This document shows positions 27,528 through 36,238 of a stretch of DNA of 64,000 bases, piece by piece. The position numbers and the translations under genes are program-made. The notes beneath the pieces were generated by a model. The model saw only the letters and a list, made by a program, of their open reading frames with translations. It was not told where the DNA came from and made no database searches. Location: the NCBI RefSeq assembly GCF_003014695.1, contig NZ_PYAS01000017.1, positions 1-64,000 of the forward strand, in the 5' to 3' direction. The DNA is from Dyadobacter jiangsuensis (lineage in GTDB: Bacteria > Bacteroidota > Bacteroidia > Cytophagales > Spirosomataceae). How positions within the stretch are numbered: position 1 is the first letter of the stretch; every line of letters begins with the position of its first letter.

Positions 27528-28217
27528 ATGAAAAAACTGACCATTCATATTTCCGCCCTGCTGCTGCTTTTCGGTGCAGCGGCGTGCAGTGTCGACAACT
27601 ACCCTGCCCCTGATTCGCAGCTGTATGGTACTTTTCTGGACGCCGAAACCAATGAGCCTGTGGAGCAGGACATTATCCGCGGCAGTACCATCGAGTACAT
27701 CGAGCACGGTTATGCTTCGAATACCAAACAGACGATGATCATCAAAAACGACGGCAGCTACCGCAATAACCTGATCTTCGCAAATACATACACGATCACC
27801 CCCGTGCGCGGGAATTTCGTACCGATGGCGGCACAGGACGTGACCGTCAAAGGCGAAACGAAGCTGGATTTCAAGGTTCAACCTTACATTCGTGTGAAGG
27901 AAGCCAGTATTGAAAAAGTGGGAACCAAAATCGTCGCCAAGTTCAAATTGCAGCAAACCGTGATGAACAATGTGAGGAAAATCGGCCTGTACGCGCACCC
28001 GGAACCGTCTGTGGGCGAGCCTATGCGCGTGGCGTTGGCCGAGCAGGAAATCAACGGTGCAATAGACCCTAACAAGGTTTATCAATTGGAGATCGACCTG
28101 CCTTCGAACAGCAACGTCTTGAAGAATGGCAATCAGTATTTCTTCCGCGCGGGCGGCATTATCGATGCGCCGGAGTCGAAGTTTAACTATGCCAAAGCGG
28201 TTAGAATTGCATTGTAA
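27528..28217 (+). CDS. DUF3823-family lipoprotein (PUL 2)
   Basis: This 229-residue lipoprotein (lipobox GAAACS, Cys about 20) has an N-terminal domain that opens DSQLYGTFLDAETNEPV, a beta-sandwich similar to the carboxypeptidase-regulatory fold, and a second beta domain (YIRVKEASIEKVGTKIVAKF). The pattern matches DUF3823, which is found almost only in SusC/SusD operons and is thought to be a surface glycan-binding protein. It begins 5 bases after susD and is followed by a terminator, so transcription may largely stop before the hydrolase gene. Confidence 0.88.
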   Translation: MKKLTIHISALLLLFGAAACSVDNYPAPDSQLYGTFLDAETNEPVEQDIIRGSTIEYIEHGYASNTKQTMIIKNDGSYRNNLIFANTYTITPVRGNFVPMAAQDVTVKGETKLDFKVQPYIRVKEASIEKVGTKIVAKFKLQQTVMNNVRKIGLYAHPEPSVGEPMRVALAEQEINGAIDPNKVYQLEIDLPSNSNVLKNGNQYFFRAGGIIDAPESKFNYAKAVRIAL

Positions 28218-28225
28218 AATTAGTG

Positions 28226-28257
28226 GCGCCCGGGGAGTTCCAATCCGGGCGCTTTTT
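28226..28257 (+). terminator. rho-independent terminator inside PUL 2
   Basis: Perfect 8-bp stem GCGCCCGG/CCGGGCGC (28226-28233 and 28245-28252) followed by five Ts. It lies between the DUF3823 gene and the GH gene and probably lowers expression of the latter rather than marking the end of the locus. Confidence 0.85.
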
Positions 28258-28275
28258 CATTTCAAATCCAATTTC

Positions 28276-29583
28276 ATGAAATTATTCCAACTCCTATTCT
28301 GCCTTTCTATGATTTCATTCGGCTGCAAAGGCAGCGACGAAAATCCCAAAACCGATGATCCCAAGCCCGTTGAGGAAGTAAAATACGACGAGTCGCATTC
28401 CCTGTTTAAGAGTTACAAAGGCCTGGTAATGGCAGGCTACCAGGGCTGGTTCACGGCTGAGGGCGATGGCGCGGGCCGCGGCTGGCACCATTACCAGAAA
28501 GCCGGAAAGTTCGAGCCGGGCTTCGCTTCAATTGACTTCTGGCCCGATGTAACGGAATATTCCAAAACCTATAACACTACATTCAAATATGCCGGAGGTG
28601 AAACGGCCAGGGTTTACAGCCCCTACGATGAAGAAAGCGTGGACCTGCATTTCAAATGGATGAAAGAGCACGGAATCGATGGCGTATACATGCAGCGATT
28701 CGTCTCCGAAGTGAAGGGTGAAAGCGGTAAGCGGCATTTCAATAAAGTACTGGCCAATGCGCTGAAAGCCTCTAAAAAATACGGGCGGGCTATCAGCATC
28801 ATGTACGACCTCAGTGGCTCCACCTCGGCGGATATGGATTTCATCGTGAAGGACTGGGAAGAGCTCCAACAGCTGTTTAAACTCTTCGACGGGCAGGAAA
28901 ACCCTACTTATCTGCGGCATAACGGCCGCCCGCTCCTGGCCATATGGGGCGTAGGTTTCAACGACGGCCGCAAATACACCATTGCCGACATTCAGAAGCT
29001 GATGGATAAGTTGAAAGGGCCAACCAGGAAGGCTTCCATCCTGCTCGGCGTACCGTATTACTGGCGCGAACTCGGCCGCGATACCGAAAACTCGCCGCTA
29101 TTGCACACGGTGATCAAACAAGCCGACATTATTATGCCTTGGGCGGTTGGGCGTTACAATGCCTCTACCTACCTGAATGTCGCCGGCCCGAACCTTCCCG
29201 CCGACATTACCTGGTGCAAAACGAACAAAATCGACTACGCACCGCTGGTTTTCCCCGGATTCAGTTGGGGGAACCTCAAAAACGATCATTCATTGTATAA
29301 CCAGATTCCCCGCAACAAGGGCGAATTCCTGTGGCAGCAAATCGCCGGTGCAAAAATGTCGGGCGCCGAGGCGCTCTACGTCGCGATGTTCGATGAAGTA
29401 GATGAAGGCACCGCCATTTTCAAAACGCGGAAAGAAGGCGATACGCCATTGAATGCGGATGGCAAGTTCGTGGGCATCGAGCCCGACCTGCCTTCCGACT
29501 ATTACCTATGGCTGGTGGGGCAAGGGGCAGAGTGGTTCCATGGGAAGACTGGATATGGCGTAGCAAAACCGGCTCGAAAGTAA
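28276..29583 (+). CDS. GH71/GH99-like glycoside hydrolase lipoprotein (PUL 2)
   Basis: This protein of about 435 residues is of the 'glycoside hydrolase family 71/99-like' type; GH99 members are endo-alpha-mannosidases or endomannanases and GH71 are alpha-1,3-glucanases. The ATG at 28276 gives a lipoprotein signal (ISFGCKG); longer upstream frames are spurious. Visible family features are KGLVMAGYQGWFTAEGDGAG, the acidic IDFWPDVTEY, WMKEHGIDGVYMQRFVSE, and the late block GAEALYVAMFDEVDEGTAIF with the paired carboxylates expected near the active site. Probably surface-exposed and acting on the PUL 2 glycan (perhaps alpha-mannan-like, by analogy). Confidence 0.88.
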   Translation: MKLFQLLFCLSMISFGCKGSDENPKTDDPKPVEEVKYDESHSLFKSYKGLVMAGYQGWFTAEGDGAGRGWHHYQKAGKFEPGFASIDFWPDVTEYSKTYNTTFKYAGGETARVYSPYDEESVDLHFKWMKEHGIDGVYMQRFVSEVKGESGKRHFNKVLANALKASKKYGRAISIMYDLSGSTSADMDFIVKDWEELQQLFKLFDGQENPTYLRHNGRPLLAIWGVGFNDGRKYTIADIQKLMDKLKGPTRKASILLGVPYYWRELGRDTENSPLLHTVIKQADIIMPWAVGRYNASTYLNVAGPNLPADITWCKTNKIDYAPLVFPGFSWGNLKNDHSLYNQIPRNKGEFLWQQIAGAKMSGAEALYVAMFDEVDEGTAIFKTRKEGDTPLNADGKFVGIEPDLPSDYYLWLVGQGAEWFHGKTGYGVAKPARK

Positions 29584-29661
29584 ATACTAGCTCCATTCCG
29601 CCAATTTTCATTATGTTTAAACAAAATAGAGGCCCCAAGCCCATTTGTTAAAACAAAATAT

Positions 29662-31230
29662 ATGAAAATTACATTTTCCCTGATCTTTTTTTTCCTCCTC
29701 GCGGGTGTGCAGACTTTGTGCCTTGCCGATGGAGAAAAAAAATCCAAGGCGTTGCCCCGAATCGCCATCGCGGGGCTCGGCATCGAGTCGAGCACGTTTT
29801 CGCCGGCGCGTACCGAAGAACCTGCATTCAAAGCCAAATATGGTGAGCAGATTTTTACCTCTTACCCGTTCATGGCCCCGGATTCCAGCTTGCGGAAACG
29901 TGCCGAATGGCTGCCAGCGCTGGTTGGGAAATCGCTGCCCGGTGGAATGGTGACAAGAGCAGCCTATGAGTCGCTGGTGAAGCAAACGCTTGAACTTTTG
30001 AAGAAAAACGGCCCGTACGACGGACTGTATTTCGATATTCACGGCGCGATGAGCGTCGAAGGCCTGGATGATCCAGAAGGCGATCTCATCACGCGCATCC
30101 GCGAAGTGATTGGCAAGAAAGTACTTATTTCGACTTGTATGGACTTGCACGGCAACGTATCATGGCGCCTGGCCCAGCATACCGACCTCATTACCTGCTA
30201 CCGGATGGCCCCGCATGAAGATGCGATGGAGTCCAAGCGGCGGGCCGTCGCGAACCTGCTCTCACGTCTCGAAAGCGGCAAAGGCAAGCCTGCATACAAG
30301 GCCTGGATTCCGGTGCCGATCCTGCTTCCCGGCGAAAAAACGAGTACCCGCATTGAGCCTGGGAAGTCGCTGTACGCCAAGGTGGCCCCTGCTTCGGTAC
30401 AGCCCGGTGTTGTCGATGCGGCCATGTGGGTAGGCTATGCATGGGCCGACGAACCGCGTAACCACGCCGTGGTGATGGTTACCGGCGATGATAAAGCCAA
30501 AGTGACCGAAAGTGCCGAAATGCTGGCAAAAAGTTTCTGGGATGTGCGCAGAGAATTTGCATTCGTAGCACCTACCGACGACCTGAAAGGCGCATTGAAC
30601 AAGGCGCTCGCCAGCGATAAGCACCCGTTCTTCATCAGCGATTCGGGGGATAACCCTACCGCCGGCGGTGCAGGCGATGTTACGTGGACGATCACGGAAA
30701 TCCTCAAACGCCCAGAATTCCGGAGTGAAAACGGTCCGTCATTGATTTACGCCTCTATTCCAGGCCCGGAACTGGTTGAGGCAGCCGTTAAAGCGGGCGT
30801 GGGAGGTAAAATCGATGCGCATGCCGGTGCAAAGGTGGATGCGCGTTTCGCGCCTCCGATCCACCTTGTCGGTACTGTGGAGGCTATTTATCACGGCGAC
30901 GTCAATGCGGAAACCGAGGTAGTTGTGAAGGTAGGCAGCGTGCGTGTGATCGTCACCAAAAAACGGAAACCGTACCACAAAGAAGCTGATTTCACCCGAC
31001 TCGGCTTGAACCCGCGCAAATCGGATATCGTGGTCGTGAAAATCGGCTATCTCGAACCGGAGCTGTACAATATGCGCGCCGACTGGATTTTGTCGCTTAC
31101 GCCCGGCGGTGTCGATCAGGACCTGGAACGCTTGCCTTACAAGCGTATCAAACGTCCGATGTTCCCTCTCGATAAGAATATGAAGGATCCTGATTTGAAG
31201 GCTAAACTGGTGCCGTTGTCAGACCAATAA
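29662..31230 (+). CDS. M81/MlrC-like metallopeptidase family protein, exported
   Basis: This 522-residue protein carries a signal peptide (about 1-24) and the two-domain MlrC layout: an N-terminal DUF1485 domain (IAIAGLGIESSTFSPARTEE, then GLYFDIHGAMSVEG and STCMDLHGNVSWRL with putative metal ligands Asp/His) and a C-terminal MlrC domain (SDSGDNPTAGGAGDVTWTIT). The namesake degrades linearised microcystin, but most members act on unknown peptides or amides and the name should not be taken literally. It lies 78 bases after the GH gene and ends at a bidirectional terminator. It may or may not be a member of PUL 2. Confidence 0.88.
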   Translation: MKITFSLIFFFLLAGVQTLCLADGEKKSKALPRIAIAGLGIESSTFSPARTEEPAFKAKYGEQIFTSYPFMAPDSSLRKRAEWLPALVGKSLPGGMVTRAAYESLVKQTLELLKKNGPYDGLYFDIHGAMSVEGLDDPEGDLITRIREVIGKKVLISTCMDLHGNVSWRLAQHTDLITCYRMAPHEDAMESKRRAVANLLSRLESGKGKPAYKAWIPVPILLPGEKTSTRIEPGKSLYAKVAPASVQPGVVDAAMWVGYAWADEPRNHAVVMVTGDDKAKVTESAEMLAKSFWDVRREFAFVAPTDDLKGALNKALASDKHPFFISDSGDNPTAGGAGDVTWTITEILKRPEFRSENGPSLIYASIPGPELVEAAVKAGVGGKIDAHAGAKVDARFAPPIHLVGTVEAIYHGDVNAETEVVVKVGSVRVIVTKKRKPYHKEADFTRLGLNPRKSDIVVVKIGYLEPELYNMRADWILSLTPGGVDQDLERLPYKRIKRPMFPLDKNMKDPDLKAKLVPLSDQ

Positions 31231-31246
31231 TAATGCCATGCATGTA

Positions 31247-31281
31247 AAAGCGGGCTGTCCTGAGAATGGGCAGCCCGCTTT
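31247..31281. terminator. bidirectional terminator between convergent genes
   Basis: Stem AAAGCGGGCTGTCC pairing with GGGCAGCCCGCTTT (one mismatch) with a 7-base loop; flanking A and T tracts let it serve both the rightward M81 gene and the leftward racemase gene. Confidence 0.85.
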
Positions 31282-31293
31282 GCTGTTTTTTAC

Positions 31294-31989
31294 TCACTCC
31301 GCCAGTGCAAATGCGATAGCAGCATCGGAATGGATGCGGGTGGTGTCGAAAACCGGTACCGGCACATCTTCCTGACCAAGTATCATCGGAATCTCCGTAC
31401 ACCCCAGGATAATCCCTTCGGCACCCTCACGAATCAGTTCATCAATAATCGAAAGATACCGCTGCTTTGTTTCCTCCCGGACAATGCCCTTCCCCAGTTC
31501 GTCGCGCAGCGTATCCTGAATGAAATCCCGGCTCTCCTGCGTCGCCGGCACAATGGGTTCGATGCCCAGACTTTCCAGCTTGTCTTTATAAAAATCCATT
31601 TCCATCGTGAACTTCGTACCAAGCAGGCCTACTTTGCGGAGCCCCGCCTGCTTAATGGCGTCGGCTGTTACGGTGACGATGTGGATGATCGGCAGATTAA
31701 TTTCAGCTTCCAACCGGTCGGCAACGGCGTGGGCGGTATTCGCACAAAGGACAATGGCCTCCGCTCCCGCTTTTTCCAGATTCCGGCAGGCATCGCGCAG
31801 AATGCGGAACGTCTCGTCCCATTTACCGGCCGTATTGTTGCTTACAAATGCGCTGAAATTGATCGAGTAAATCATGCATTCGGCATAGTTCAACCCTCCC
31901 AGCTTTGCATTTATGCCTTCATTGATAAAACGGTAATAATCGACGGTCGAGACCCAGCTCATACCGCCTACAAGGCCTAATTTTTTCAT
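31294..31989 (-). CDS. aspartate/glutamate racemase family protein
   Basis: This 231-residue enzyme begins KKLGLVGGMSWVSTVDYYRF and has both catalytic cysteines of the PLP-independent racemase family: Cys82 in IVLCANTAHAVADRLE and Cys197 in GIILGCTEIPMIL. That matches the YgeA/aspartate racemase branch and would interconvert L- and D-aspartate or a related amino acid. It is cytoplasmic. It lies convergent to the M81 gene, so no operon relation; a membrane protein gene lies just upstream on the same strand. Confidence 0.92.
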   Translation of the reverse strand: MKKLGLVGGMSWVSTVDYYRFINEGINAKLGGLNYAECMIYSINFSAFVSNNTAGKWDETFRILRDACRNLEKAGAEAIVLCANTAHAVADRLEAEINLPIIHIVTVTADAIKQAGLRKVGLLGTKFTMEMDFYKDKLESLGIEPIVPATQESRDFIQDTLRDELGKGIVREETKQRYLSIIDELIREGAEGIILGCTEIPMILGQEDVPVPVFDTTRIHSDAAIAFALAE

Positions 31990-32015
31990 TTTATGGTGTA
32001 GTAATTAACAAGGAC

Positions 32016-32597
32016 TCAGACATTCCCCCCGTCGGAAACACGACCGGTAACCCAAAGCAGAAATAATGCATTGAAAATGAGTGTGAGGGGAATAACCGAT
32101 AGATTTTTAAAAAACAATATGATTACCCATTCGGAAGACTTCTCCGCAATGATATTGTTGACTTTCAGTTTGTAGTAAAGACAGGTCTGGAAAGCTGTGT
32201 AGTCGATCAGCAGGTTAGTAACCCAGGCGATCAACAGATAAATCACAAAGCTCGCAAGCAATGACCTCCAATGCATTTTCAGACGAACGCGCCCTTTTTG
32301 CCAGTGCTCCGTCCAGGCTTTGCCGCTGGTGAACATCTGTTTCAAGCGCGAAAACCCTCGTTTTAGCTGCGTGAGACCTAATGCGTACACAAAGAGTAAG
32401 ATCCTCGCAGACTCTACGATCACTTCCATGGCAATATGCAAACCAGGGGATATCGGCCCGAAGGCACCGAGTTGCACAATGCGGCCGATGGCGGCGGTGA
32501 GACCAAGTCCCAGAACGATGAGGTAATGGTTACGGAAAAATAATAGCGTTTCGCGCAGCCAGGTCAGGCTTTGAATAGCGTTAATGTTCTTTTTCAT
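32016..32597 (-). CDS. multi-pass membrane protein of unknown function
   Basis: This protein of about 193 residues (start MKKNINAIQS, since the upstream extension to 32645 is unlike a protein start) has about four hydrophobic segments, for example FFRNHYLIVLGLGLTAAIGR, ARILLFVYALGLTQL, SLLASFVIYLLIAWVTNLLI and SVIPLTLIFNALFLLWV. No family recognised. It is encoded between a racemase and a PQQ sugar dehydrogenase, all on the minus strand. Confidence 0.75.
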   Translation of the reverse strand: MKKNINAIQSLTWLRETLLFFRNHYLIVLGLGLTAAIGRIVQLGAFGPISPGLHIAMEVIVESARILLFVYALGLTQLKRGFSRLKQMFTSGKAWTEHWQKGRVRLKMHWRSLLASFVIYLLIAWVTNLLIDYTAFQTCLYYKLKVNNIIAEKSSEWVIILFFKNLSVIPLTLIFNALFLLWVTGRVSDGGNV

Positions 32598-32645
32598 GGC
32601 GTTTTCAGTTTTTGGTAAATTAAAAAATAGACGCCGAAAAAGCAC

Positions 32646-34298
32646 TTACTTATAGGCTATTTTCAATTTTTGAGAGAAGCCGGTGGCTGCATTGTCGATA
32701 AAGGCGGTGTAGATTCCCTTCGGCTTCCCTTCCATATTCAATTTCCAATATCCGTCGGTTGTAATGGAATGGCTATCAACCAGCAGGCCCGATGCATTGT
32801 AAATAACGACTTTATCTCCTTGGGCAAGGCCTCCGACCGTGATCTGGCTGCCTCCCGGATTGGGGAAAATGAAGGGCTCCCCGCGCGTATCCATCATGCC
32901 AGTCAACAGGGAACTGTGTTGGATGGTACCGTCCAGGTCGACCATTTTCAGCCGATAGTAATTTAAACCTTGCAATGGCTCACTGTCTGTAAAAGCATAG
33001 GCACTCCCCGCTCCTTCTCCTGGCAGCGTCGCGAGTGTTTCAAAGATGCGGCCGTCGCGACTCCGCTGTATATCAAAATGCGAAAATTTGGATTCCTGTC
33101 CGGTCCTCCATTCGAGTCGGAGGCCGGTACCGGTTCTTGCAAGTTTGAAATAGAGGAGCTTTACCGGAAGCGGGTCGCCCGGGTTGGTGATTTTAGATAG
33201 CGTACCATTCAAAAACGACAATGTATAAAGCTCGCCCGCCTGGTCCTCGCCGAAGGAGATCAATGAGGCATAGGTAAGGCCTGCATCAGGTTTAGCCACG
33301 CCCATCGGATCGATATAGCCGATTTTCCCACTCGAATAATCACCGAAAAAGTAATGGCCTTTCATCGACGGATAACGCGAGCCGCGGTAAACAAACCCGC
33401 CCATTACCGACGCATCGTTGCCGCCGTTGTTGGTAAAGCCGGGATATGTGAGCTTGGGAGCCGTGTAGGTGGTCCCCTGCGCGCAATGCGACGCATTGTA
33501 GCTCTGTGTACCTTCGAGGCAGTTCCAGCCAAAATTCGAAGGTTGCCCGCCGAATGGATATTGCAGATAGTTGATCTCCTCCCAGCCGTCCTGCCCGTTA
33601 TCCCCGATCCAGAGATCGCCGGTCTGGCGGTCGAAACCGAATCGCCAGGGATTTCTCAGGCCAAGCGCGAATATCTTCCCGAGCGGGTTATCGCCAGGCA
33701 ACGGACTGCTGGTATCAAGCCGCAGGAGCTTCCCGAAAAGCTTACCCATGTCCTGGGAGTTATTGTCCGGGTCTCCGGCCACACCGCGGGATCCGGGGCC
33801 ATTGTCACCGGTGGAAATGTACAAAAAGCCATCCTTCCCAAAAGCCATATCACCGCCCCTGTGGCCTCCAAGGACGTTTCCGTATGGAATGGTGAGGATT
33901 TTGACTTCCGAATTGGCATCCGCCAGATCGGCGTTACCTGCCTGCCGCGAGAACCGCGAAACCTGCACTTCTGTTTGGCTTTTTACCACATACAGTATAT
34001 AAAAAAAGCCGGAAGTCTGGTAATCAGGCGGGAATGCGATGCTGAATATCCCTGCCCAATCGGGATCATTGATTTTCGCGCCAATATCCAGAAATGGCTG
34101 CGAAAGGACGGCCCCGTTTTTGAGAATCTTGATCTTCCCGCCTATCTCCGCCACGAAAAGACGACCATCCGATGCATGTGTAACCTTCACGGGTCGTGTA
34201 AAACCGTTGGCGACTGGTTCAATGGTGAGCTTGAGTTGTGCAGAACCGTTATGTACAGCCGCGATCAGCAAGAGAGCGATGCAGATCAGTTTTTTCAT
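32646..34298 (-). CDS. PQQ-dependent sugar dehydrogenase with T9SS sorting domain
   Basis: This 550-residue secreted protein has a signal peptide (about 1-20), a six-bladed beta-propeller of the soluble glucose/sorbosone dehydrogenase type (ANGFTRPVKVTHASDGRLFV, LGGHRGGDMAFGKDGFLYIS, GLRNPWRFGFDRQTGDLWIG), then a fibronectin-like spacer (LRLEWRTGQESKFSHFDIQR) and a C-terminal T9SS type A sorting domain (FIFPNPGGSQITVGGLAQGD to LKIAYK). It would oxidise an aldose at the cell surface, with PQQ supplied from outside or by the cell; no PQQ synthesis genes lie in the window. Confidence 0.92.
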   Translation of the reverse strand: MKKLICIALLLIAAVHNGSAQLKLTIEPVANGFTRPVKVTHASDGRLFVAEIGGKIKILKNGAVLSQPFLDIGAKINDPDWAGIFSIAFPPDYQTSGFFYILYVVKSQTEVQVSRFSRQAGNADLADANSEVKILTIPYGNVLGGHRGGDMAFGKDGFLYISTGDNGPGSRGVAGDPDNNSQDMGKLFGKLLRLDTSSPLPGDNPLGKIFALGLRNPWRFGFDRQTGDLWIGDNGQDGWEEINYLQYPFGGQPSNFGWNCLEGTQSYNASHCAQGTTYTAPKLTYPGFTNNGGNDASVMGGFVYRGSRYPSMKGHYFFGDYSSGKIGYIDPMGVAKPDAGLTYASLISFGEDQAGELYTLSFLNGTLSKITNPGDPLPVKLLYFKLARTGTGLRLEWRTGQESKFSHFDIQRSRDGRIFETLATLPGEGAGSAYAFTDSEPLQGLNYYRLKMVDLDGTIQHSSLLTGMMDTRGEPFIFPNPGGSQITVGGLAQGDKVVIYNASGLLVDSHSITTDGYWKLNMEGKPKGIYTAFIDNAATGFSQKLKIAYK

Positions 34299-34349
34299 GA
34301 ATGCAGGTTAGAGGAGTCACGTAAATATACCAAATAACTCCTCCTTATG

Positions 34350-34760
34350 CTACCGGCTCGACTTCATTGCCTTCACCGTTTTCAGGTCGCTTGCTTTCAA
34401 CTTTTTATATTCGTCGCTATCGCACGCAATCAATGCGATCTTTCCTTCCTCGTCGTTGTGGACGCCCCATCCGTACCGTTTGGTGAGTGGTGAGCAACGC
34501 ATACAGGCCTGTCCTTTTGAAAAAAACTGTTTTCGGGCCTCTTCCAGTTCGCTTTCCGTGAGATCCTTTCTTTCCGCAAAAACCTTGAACAATACATCAT
34601 CAGATGTGAATTTGTAGGGATTCTTGCTGATCATGTCATACTGGATACCGGCCACGGTTTTGGACTCACCCTTCATCGGCGGTATTTCACCAGCGGTTGC
34701 AGGGCAATCGTCTGCGACCTCAATAAGTGTGTTTTCGTAGTTGGTGGTGTGGACTTTCAT
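34350..34760 (-). CDS. DUF6157-family protein
   Basis: This cytoplasmic protein of about 136 residues begins MKVHTTNYENTLIEVADDCP; the frame extends to 34802 but this start is the natural one. It includes KTVAGIQYDMISKNPYKFTS and a late RYGWGVHNDEEGKIALIACD-type block with two nearby cysteines (QACMRCSPL). I recognise it as the small DUF6157 family, widespread and of unknown function. The HxlR regulator gene lies upstream on the same strand. Confidence 0.8.
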   Translation of the reverse strand: MKVHTTNYENTLIEVADDCPATAGEIPPMKGESKTVAGIQYDMISKNPYKFTSDDVLFKVFAERKDLTESELEEARKQFFSKGQACMRCSPLTKRYGWGVHNDEEGKIALIACDSDEYKKLKASDLKTVKAMKSSR

Positions 34761-34850
34761 AGCTGGTCTGTTTTGGATGCAAAATAATGTGCCTCGTGAC
34801 AACAGTGTGTCAGGAGGCCAACCAAAATCCCAAAAAACTTTGCCCGCTGC

Positions 34851-35237
34851 TCACACAGCCATTTCCTCCGCTACCAGTGAGTTATTTCGCTTCATATCCC
34901 GGTACGCCCATTCTGCCATGGCATTGATCACCGATTCAAGCTCTTTGCCGCCGTCCGTTAGCGTGTAGGTAACATACGGCGGCACCACCGGCTTGGCTTC
35001 CCGGATGAGCAAGCGGTCGCCTTCGAGCTGTTTCAAATGCTGGATGAGCATCTTTTCGGTAATGTGCGGCATCGCTTTCTTGATCTCACTGTAACGCTTG
35101 CTTCCTGCCAACAGGTGGTACAAAATGATCGGTTTCCAGTGGCCGCCAATCTTGTTCATCACATACGTAACCGGGCATTCCTGCATTACGATCCCGCGGT
35201 TCGCATTGTAAGTCGAGTTTTCTTTGATTTTAGTCAT
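34851..35237 (-). CDS. HxlR-family transcriptional regulator
   Basis: This winged-helix regulator of about 128 residues starts MTKIKENSTYNANRG and has the HxlR hallmark N-terminal cysteine (MQECPVTYVMNKIGGHWKPI) and recognition helix region (MPHITEKMLIQHLKQLEGDR). HxlR proteins often sense reactive electrophiles or redox change through this cysteine. It is divergent from an NmrA-type oxidoreductase with a palindrome between them, a common self-regulated arrangement in which the regulator represses or activates the neighbour. Confidence 0.93.
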   Translation of the reverse strand: MTKIKENSTYNANRGIVMQECPVTYVMNKIGGHWKPIILYHLLAGSKRYSEIKKAMPHITEKMLIQHLKQLEGDRLLIREAKPVVPPYVTYTLTDGGKELESVINAMAEWAYRDMKRNNSLVAEEMAV

Positions 35238-35251
35238 ACATACTCTCGGGT

Positions 35252-35275
35252 AAGTACTTGTCAAAAAGTAAGTAC
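35252..35275. promoter_or_regulatory. palindromic operator between hxlR and NmrA genes
   Basis: AAGTACTT (35252-35259) is itself palindromic and is matched by AAGTAC at 35270-35275, giving an inverted repeat GTACTT-N10-AAGTAC. HxlR dimers typically bind GTAC-containing sites, so this is the likely shared operator. Confidence 0.65.
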
Positions 35276-35314
35276 AAATATAGTTTTGTCCCATCAAAAA
35301 ACAATTCGAAAGAC

Positions 35315-36205
35315 ATGAAATACATCATCACCGGGTCACTGGGCAATATCAGCCTTCCCGTAACCCAAAACCTCGTTAAAGCTGGCCATGAAGTAGTTGT
35401 CATCAGCAGCAACGCAACCAAAAAAGCACAGATCGAAAGCCTGGGCGCGAAAGCGGCGATTGGCTCAGTACAAGACCTGGCCTTCCTCGAATCTGCATTC
35501 AAAGGCGGTGACGTCGCCTACCTGATGATACCTTCGGATTTTTCCGTTGCCGATTACGCCGCATTCCAGCTGGAAGTAGCGGACAAATATCTGGAAGCCA
35601 TCCAATCTGCCGGCGTCACGCGCATCGTGCTCCTGAGCAGCATAGGCGCGCACTTGCGCAAGGGGGCAGGACCGATCGATGCGTTGGGTTACCTGGAAGA
35701 AAAACTGGCACAAACGCCAGGTTTGCACGTTAAAATCCTTCGCCCATCCTATTTCTTCAACAATTTGTATGCGCAAATCGGCCTGATCAAAAACGCGGGC
35801 ATTGCCGGAAGCAACTTCGGCGGCACCGAGGAAAAGCTGGTGCTCGTCGACACCGACGATATTGCTAAGGTGGCCACTGAGCAACTGCTTGCACCATTTT
35901 CCGAAGTGCAAACCATCACCTACATTTCCAGCGACGAGCGCCACCCTTCCGAAATTGCCTCTGTACTCGGCGCAGCCGCAGGTAAAGAAGGCACGCCTTG
36001 GGTTACCTTCGCCGACGAAGACGCCTTCAACGGCATGCTTCAAGCCGGCCTGAACGAAAGCTTCGCCGGCCTCTACCGCGACATGGGGCAGGCACTCCAA
36101 AGCGGCAGAATGCAGGAAGACTACTGGAAAAACCGCGGGGAAATCAAAGGCACTTTCAAACTGGAAGACTTCGCCAAGCGGTTTGCGGGGGCGTATCAGG
36201 GGTAG
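35315..36205 (+). CDS. NmrA-like NAD(P)H-binding oxidoreductase
   Basis: This protein of about 296 residues starts MKYIITGSLGN (the upstream in-frame extension overlaps the operator). It shows the Rossmann dinucleotide-binding opening IITGSLGNISLPVTQNLVKA, VVVISSNATKK, and an atypical SDR core (SAGVTRIVLLSSIGAHLRKG, LKILRPSYFFNN). It belongs to the NmrA/QOR2-like atypical short-chain dehydrogenases, often quinone or electrophile reductases, which suits control by the divergent HxlR regulator. Cytoplasmic. Confidence 0.92.
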   Translation: MKYIITGSLGNISLPVTQNLVKAGHEVVVISSNATKKAQIESLGAKAAIGSVQDLAFLESAFKGGDVAYLMIPSDFSVADYAAFQLEVADKYLEAIQSAGVTRIVLLSSIGAHLRKGAGPIDALGYLEEKLAQTPGLHVKILRPSYFFNNLYAQIGLIKNAGIAGSNFGGTEEKLVLVDTDDIAKVATEQLLAPFSEVQTITYISSDERHPSEIASVLGAAAGKEGTPWVTFADEDAFNGMLQAGLNESFAGLYRDMGQALQSGRMQEDYWKNRGEIKGTFKLEDFAKRFAGAYQG

Positions 36206-36238
36206 TGATGAATGCGCTAATTGATCATCCTCTGCCGA

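Noticed and set aside
29662..31230. Link between the MlrC-like peptidase and the 'microcystin-dependent' collar proteins
   Set aside because: The shared word is a naming accident; the families are unrelated and the genes are 18 kb apart with independent contexts.
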